A stretch of DNA of 37,217 nucleotides from an uncultured Sutterella sp. (GTDB lineage Bacteria; Pseudomonadota; Gammaproteobacteria; Burkholderiales; Burkholderiaceae_F): assembly GCA_900757865.1 (NCBI GenBank), contig CAAEPH010000014.1, positions 1 through 37,217 of the forward strand, read 5' to 3'. Made by a program: the position numbers and the translations under genes. Numbering within the stretch: the stretch's first letter is position 1; the number at the start of each line of letters is the position of its first letter. Shown piece by piece: positions 33,781-37,217 of the stretch. The notes below the pieces were generated by a model that made no database searches, was not told where the DNA came from, and was given only the letters and a program-made list of their open reading frames with translations.

Positions 33781-33913
33781 TGAAGTCATCACCATGTCCA
33801 TAGGCAAGCGAGTTCCAGTTTCCATGACGGCTCGCCGCGCGCTATTGGTTGCAGTGTCACTGGAGCACTAAATCCGAGAGACGAAAGGACGCTCGGAATG
33901 ACTTCCCTCATTG
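33781..33913 (+). ncRNA. Structured RNA repeat, unit 2
   Basis: Nearly identical to unit 1; all changes fall in loops or linkers (for example TTTCTATG to TTTCCATG, and the P2 loop). P1, Pa, Pc, P2 and the TCCAGT/ACTGGA loop-loop pairing are all kept. No T-run at its end. Confidence 0.7.
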
Positions 33914-34058
33914 TGAAGTCATCACCATGTCCGTAGGCAAGAAAGTTTCAACCTTAGTAAGGCTTTCTTCGTCCTGCTGGTTGGAAGTGTCGTTGGAGCA
34001 CCAATTTCGGAAATGCCAGGACGTCCGAAATGACTTCACTCGTTTTTTGATCTCTTTA
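33914..34058 (+). ncRNA. Structured RNA repeat, unit 3, with T-run
   Basis: A diverged copy in which stems change on both sides. Pa is GAAAG/CTTTC, P2 is TTCGGA/TCCGAA, and the loop-loop pairing is TTCAAC/GTTGGA (one G.T pair). P1 is still GAAGTCAT/ATGACTTC. Pc keeps only GTG/CAC. TTTTTT follows the closing stem (34043-34048), so it could end transcription by itself. Confidence 0.72.
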
Positions 34059-34207
34059 TGAAGTCGTCATCAAGTCTGCAGGCGTTCGAGTTTCAGCGTT
34101 TTTTATAGCTCGATGTGTCCTTGTGGTTGTCGGTGTTGCTGAAGCACCTAGTTCGGAAATGGTACTCAGGACGTCCGAAGCGACTTCACCCTTTTTTGAC
34201 CTTTTGA
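34059..34207 (+). ncRNA. Structured RNA repeat, unit 4, with T-run
   Basis: P1 has changed to GAAGTCG/CGACTTC (an A-T to G-C pair exchange relative to units 1-3). Pa is TCGAG/CTCGA, Pc GGTG/CACC, P2 TTCGGA/TCCGAA, and the loop-loop pairing TTCAGC/GCTGAA. A T6 run (34192-34197) follows the closing stem. Confidence 0.72.
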
Positions 34208-34345
34208 TGAAGTCGTCATCAAGTCCGTAGGCGTTCGAGTTTCAGCTTCATCTTTGGCTCGATGTGTCCTAGTGGTTGTCGGTGTCGCTGAAGCACCTAG
34301 TTCGGATATGCAACTCAGGACGTCCGAAGCGACTTCACCTTTTTT
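34208..34345 (+). ncRNA. Structured RNA repeat, unit 5, with T-run
   Basis: Like unit 4 in every stem (P1 GAAGTCG/CGACTTC, Pa TCGAG/CTCGA, Pc GGTG/CACC, P2 TTCGGA/TCCGAA, loop pairing TTCAGC/GCTGAA), with changes confined to loops. It ends in T6 (34340-34345) directly before a second terminator. Confidence 0.72.
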
Positions 34346-34380
34346 ACCTCGGATTTTTTAATCTGAGGTATTTTCTTTTC
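34346..34380 (+). terminator. Terminator at the end of the RNA array
   Basis: ACCTCGGATT/AATCTGAGGT (34346-34355 with 34360-34369, one G.T pair) with a TTTT loop is followed by ATTTTCTTTT. It abuts unit 5. Confidence 0.75.
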
Positions 34381-34394
34381 AATGGGAATCCCAA

Positions 34395-34416
34395 GTAGAA
34401 AACCTTTATTTTCTAC
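34395..34416. repeat. Perfect inverted repeat downstream of the array
   Basis: GTAGAAAA/TTTTCTAC (34395-34402 with 34409-34416) with a 6-nt loop. Not followed by a T-run on either strand; function unknown. Confidence 0.4.
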
Positions 34417-34462
34417 TCGTCTTTTCAACAGGGAATTCTCAAAGACGTGAACACCCCCATTC

Positions 34463-34684
34463 TTATTTACGTGAACGGTTCAATTCGGCGAATTTCTTAT
34501 AGAAAATGTTTTCACGCCCACCCAAAATACTCGGGATTGGTTTTCTCATTCTTTTCTTGGCTAAACGCGTTTCTTTTTCATTTAAACGCCATTCGCAATT
34601 AAAAATCGCAAGCATTTCTTGCTTTGGAGTTTTGTAGGGGTATTTGTTGCTTGCTTTTTTAGACCTCATTAAATAAGGCAACAC
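34463..34684 (-). pseudogene. Small basic ORF, probably the end of a decayed gene
   Basis: 73 residues from a GTG start (or 68 from the ATG at 34669), lysine/arginine rich (KETRLAKKRMRKPIPS). The protein-like character continues upstream of the start codon in frame (SGKSLKNINEVLPYL) until a TAA at about 34718. Beyond that, another frame reads plausibly (YPLVVCQCVIIYDLKGVF). There is no good ribosome-binding site. This suggests the 3' remnant of a gene broken by frameshifts, within the decayed island. No family recognised. Confidence 0.35.
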
Positions 34685-34981
34685 CTCGTTAATGTTTTTG
34701 AGTGATTTTCCGCTGAATTAATCCTGATTTTTATAAAGACCCCTTTGAGGTCATAAATAATCACACACTGACAAACCACTAAAGGATATCCCATATCTTT
34801 TCCGGATCGAAAACATCTGGTTAAGAAGTCACTTCTCGTCCGCTCATTGGTGACGCAACAATGTACACATCGAGGCTGAAAGTTGGCTGTGCTACCTGGT
34901 CTCTTCATTGATGACAAGAGGTCGGTAACCTCGGGAAAGACTGCCGACCTATGATCTGTTTCACGACTTGATTGCGAGAAT

Positions 34982-35803
34982 TTAAAACGCAGGCAATACG
35001 GCACCCGCGTATTTCTTCTCAATGAAGGCTTTCACTGAAGGCGAGCGGTAGCTCTCCACCAGCACACGCACCCAGTCTTGGTCCTTATCGGGTTGATTAA
35101 CCACGATGTTGCACACATATGGTCCGTGCGCATCTTCCATCAAAATCCCATCACGCGAAGGATTGAGGTTGGCGGTGTAAGCGTAGTTGCCGTTCACCGC
35201 TGCAATGGTGAGGTCGTCCAAGGACCGAGGCAATTGCGCTGCCTCCAATTCCACAAACTTGAGTTTCTTGGGATTGTCTTCAATATCAAAGATGCTTGGC
35301 AACAAACCAACACCGGGTTTGAGCTTAATCACGCCGTTTTTGTCGAGGATGAGCAAAGCTCGTCCACCCATGGCCTGGTCGTTAGGAATCCCCACCGTGG
35401 CTCCCACGGGTGCTTCATCAAAGCTCTTCACCTTTTTGGAATAAAACGCCATGGGGAGCGTAAAGGCTTGGCCAACCACAGCGAATTTATAGCCATGGTC
35501 GCGCGACTGCGCTTCAATAAAGGGCACGGTCTGGAAAATGTTGGCGTCCAAGTCGTGAGCGTCAAGCGCCACATTGGGTTGCACGTAGTCCTGAAACTCC
35601 ACAATTCTGATTGTCAAACCACGTTCCTTGGCAATCGGGAGCACTTGCTCCAACACTTCTCCGGCAATCCCTGCCGTCACACCAACTGTAATGGTCTTGG
35701 GTGTGCTGAGAGAAAAAGCCGTGTCGTTAGCCCAAAGCGTCGGAGAAAGAGCCGTAAGTACAGAAGCGGTTAAGGCAGTTTTTAAGAGCGTTCGGCGTAG
35801 CAT
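34982..35803 (-). CDS. MetQ/NlpA-family substrate-binding protein
   Basis: 273 residues from the ATG at 35803, chosen because GAGGA lies 8 nt upstream and a signal peptide starts there (LRRTLLKTALTASVLTALS...LWA); the frame open to 35890 adds an unlikely hydrophilic extension. Family marks: KTITVGVTAGIAGEVLEQVLPIAKERGL, VEFQDYVQPNVALDAHDLDANIFQTVPF, VGIPNDQAMGGRALLIL and AAVNGNYAYTANL. Such proteins bind methionine for MetNI importers in the periplasm. No lipobox cysteine is present, so it would be soluble or anchored by an uncleaved signal. No metN or metI lies in the window, so the partner and exact ligand are open. Confidence 0.88.
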   Translation of the reverse strand: MLRRTLLKTALTASVLTALSPTLWANDTAFSLSTPKTITVGVTAGIAGEVLEQVLPIAKERGLTIRIVEFQDYVQPNVALDAHDLDANIFQTVPFIEAQSRDHGYKFAVVGQAFTLPMAFYSKKVKSFDEAPVGATVGIPNDQAMGGRALLILDKNGVIKLKPGVGLLPSIFDIEDNPKKLKFVELEAAQLPRSLDDLTIAAVNGNYAYTANLNPSRDGILMEDAHGPYVCNIVVNQPDKDQDWVRVLVESYRSPSVKAFIEKKYAGAVLPAF

Positions 35804-35892
35804 GGGAATGTCCTCAAAAGTCGGATTCTTCTTGAGCTTTTCTCGAGAGCATTGGGGTGAAAAGTGAGAAAAGCTATACCTAAAAGGCATTT

Positions 35893-36156
35893 TTACATAG
35901 TTCCCTCCGGGGGAACCCTTCCTTTTGCAGGCCCCCTGACATACCTCACGGTATTACCTATAAAGCTCCTAGATAACCAACTCCTTTGGAAAAGCGAAAC
36001 AAAGCCTTCGTGCACCTTCCACTTCCATCGTTTCTCCGCTAACCAGTCGATCTCGTCCAGGTATTCAGTGCTCTTGCGTCGTACTTGATGCAACTGCAGT
36101 GCATGCGCCTTATCGTTTTTGGGTGGAAGGTCTGGGTTAAATGAAAGTGTTGCCAT
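35893..36156 (-). CDS. Hypothetical protein, 87 residues
   Basis: An ORF with a good ribosome-binding site (TTGGAG 6 nt before the ATG), just after the dinD terminator. Charged, tryptophan-rich N-terminal part (DEIDWLAEKRWKWKVHEGF) and a C-terminal tail (GPAKGRVPPEGTM) encoded in a GC-rich segment that holds a GTTCCC/GGGAAC hairpin (35900-35916). I recognise no family. The abrupt change toward the C-terminus suggests a truncated or fused end next to the island. Confidence 0.5.
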   Translation of the reverse strand: MATLSFNPDLPPKNDKAHALQLHQVRRKSTEYLDEIDWLAEKRWKWKVHEGFVSLFQRSWLSRSFIGNTVRYVRGPAKGRVPPEGTM

Positions 36157-36168
36157 TGGTGCTCCAAT

Positions 36169-36200
36169 AAAAAAAAGCCACCGGCAGTTAAGCCGAGGGC
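36169..36200 (-). terminator. Terminator of dinD
   Basis: On the minus strand GCCCTCGGC pairs with GCCGGTGGC (36192-36200 with 36177-36185, one mismatch and one wobble) and is followed by a T-run (plus-strand A's 36169-36176). Confidence 0.75.
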
Positions 36201-36223
36201 TGCAAATGTTGCAAGTTTGACGG

Positions 36224-37084
36224 TTACTTCTTTTCGGGAAGTTCTAACCGTTTCTTTTCTTCATGTTCAAGCTGTTTAATGCTCTTAGCAGGAGTCGGGA
36301 GATCCTCGGGCATCGTGCCGCCTAATCGCTTAATGGTTTCTCGCACCTCCTTACCTACGGAATAGTGCGTTTGGTTTGCTTCCCTTTTGCCAACGATGTG
36401 TTCGCGCCTGAGTTTTGCTTCGGTTTGGGTCGCTCGGAAAAGGTTTGCAGCCAGTTCTTCGTGCCCCATGTAGTCAAGGATCTCCTGACTCTTTTTCAAG
36501 CCTTTTCGTTCGTGGATATCCTTTCGATTAAGTCCTCCGTAGAGGCCTTTGTATCCGTGGTTCTGGAAGATGGCATAGTCTCTAGGCTCAACGATTCCCG
36601 CGTCATGCGCGGCATCGCTTAACCGTTTGTTATGCTCCTTCATCTCCCTGCGCAAGAAAAGACGCTTTTGATCCTCGTCCAGTTGAGCGAAAGCCGCCTC
36701 GTCTGCGAGTTCTTGGCGACGCGTCTGAATCGCGAAGTAAGTTTGACCAGCGGCAATGACAGGCTTGCTCGGGTCACCGTTTTGAACGATCAGGTAGCAG
36801 GCATAACGGGAGAGGGCGATGTCATCGATTTCGCGAGACGAGCCACTGCCCAACTCAACCATTTTGACAATGTTGTCAAAATGGTCGGATGGCTCTATTT
36901 TCATTGCGACGCACGCGGTTTTTGCCCTACCTACGACCTCCGAGAATCTGCGCCAGGTCGTATATCCCAATAGCGGGTAAAGTTCTCGTGCAAACCAGTA
37001 TTCTCGACCATCGTCGTCCAGATGGCGTATTGCATCGAAGTTTGGCAAACTTGCCTGTTCATTGTTATTTTGGGTATTATCCAT
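36224..37084 (-). CDS. dinD: DNA-damage-inducible protein D
   Basis: 286 residues, close to E. coli DinD (274) throughout: ARELYPLLGYTTWRRF (BRO-N-like domain), DIALSRYACYLIVQNGDPSKPV, AIQTRRQELADEAAF, LFLRREMKEHNKRL, DYAIFQNHGYKGLYGGL, HERKGLKKSQEILDYMG and ELAANLFRATQTEAKLRRE, ending PEDLPTPAKSIKQLEHEE. E. coli DinD is SOS-induced and inhibits RecA strand exchange. I see no CTGT-N8-ACAG LexA box in the 130 nt upstream. The gene is often carried on mobile or accessory DNA, which fits the neighbouring island. Confidence 0.93.
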   Translation of the reverse strand: MDNTQNNNEQASLPNFDAIRHLDDDGREYWFARELYPLLGYTTWRRFSEVVGRAKTACVAMKIEPSDHFDNIVKMVELGSGSSREIDDIALSRYACYLIVQNGDPSKPVIAAGQTYFAIQTRRQELADEAAFAQLDEDQKRLFLRREMKEHNKRLSDAAHDAGIVEPRDYAIFQNHGYKGLYGGLNRKDIHERKGLKKSQEILDYMGHEELAANLFRATQTEAKLRREHIVGKREANQTHYSVGKEVRETIKRLGGTMPEDLPTPAKSIKQLEHEEKKRLELPEKK

Positions 37085-37125
37085 ATATACCTCGCCATAA
37101 GGGTTAATCGAGCCTCTAGCCCAAA

Positions 37126-37210
37126 CTCCCGGTTAACAGATTCCTAATGACGAAGGATTCTGGGAGGTAACTTCAATCCAAGCAGCGCGAACATATCGCG
37201 CTGCTTTTTT
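37126..37210 (+). ncRNA. Possible small RNA with terminator at the right edge
   Basis: A strong terminator, AGCAGCGCGA/TCGCGCTGCT with T's (37181-37190 with 37196-37205, run to 37210), is oriented for plus-strand transcription although no plus-strand gene lies upstream. It is preceded by a long hairpin: CTCCC/GGGAG (37126-37130 with 37162-37166) and, inside it, AGATTCCT/AGGATTCT (37138-37145 with 37154-37161, one mismatch). Together they look like a short transcript divergent from dinD. No promoter was fixed. Confidence 0.4.
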
Positions 37211-37217
37211 GCAACCA

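Noticed and set aside
33509..34061. Two short plus-strand ORFs across the repeat field and RNA units
   Set aside because: Their frames are not kept between units, and the changes follow base-pairing rather than codons.
33268..34345. CRISPR array
   Set aside because: Units are far too long and similar over their whole length; there are no unique spacers and no cas genes.
33649..34380. Type III toxin-antitoxin RNA (tandem pseudoknot repeats before a toxin gene)
   Set aside because: Units are three to four times longer than known antitoxin repeats, and no plus-strand toxin ORF follows the terminator.
34669..35022. 117-residue minus-strand ORF overlapping the metQ-like gene end
   Set aside because: It starts inside the metQ-like gene in another frame and has no ribosome-binding site; only its last third may reflect decayed coding sequence.

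Overview
The window looks like chromosome from a gut-type betaproteobacterium, most likely Burkholderiales family Sutterellaceae. This is inferred from gene content: Tat-exported flavin reductases paired with small tetrahaem cytochromes, Porin_4-type porins, an AssT/DsbL/DsbI cluster and an ESPR autotransporter. No marker gene (rRNA, ribosomal protein) is present to confirm it.

Layout. 1-5065: a structured leader ending in a terminator, an APC amino-acid permease, a T5orf172/GIY-YIG-type protein, an EamA exporter, and the putrescine/ornithine antiporter gene potE. 5218-7865 (minus): ornithine decarboxylase speF, and 356 nt upstream of it a 33-codon ORF that aligns without gaps to the ornithine-sensing leader peptide SpeFL of gammaproteobacteria. 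7866-8977: about 1.1 kb without a recognisable gene. 8978-12574: a large autotransporter. 12811-21293: a respiratory cluster. A porin, a Tat flavoprotein and a tetrahaem cytochrome c lie on the minus strand; divergent from them are a histidine kinase/response regulator pair, a second Tat flavoprotein and a second tetrahaem cytochrome. Together they look like two periplasmic flavocytochrome-c-type reductases for alternative organic electron acceptors, with a sensor system between them.

21364-27191: a LysR regulator divergent from assT (arylsulfate sulfotransferase), dsbL, dsbI and a second porin, a periplasmic sulfuryl-transfer module with its dedicated disulfide-forming pair. 27553-32369: leuA-leuB-leuC-leuD, the leucine branch in one operon.

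32532-36200 is an accessory island of different character (AT-rich, repeats, decayed genes). It holds a pseudogene weakly like MobI with one nonsense codon and one frameshift, an iteron-like repeat field with a period of about 92 bp, and five tandem copies (132-149 bp) of what appears to be a structured RNA. Its stems, and a loop-loop (kissing) pairing, are kept by compensatory base changes between copies. A sigma70-like promoter is placed so that transcription would start at the first base of the array, and a terminator follows the last copy. I do not recognise this RNA; it is the best candidate here for something undescribed. The island is followed by a MetQ-type binding protein, an orphan small ORF and dinD. 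A possible terminator-ended small RNA lies at the right edge.
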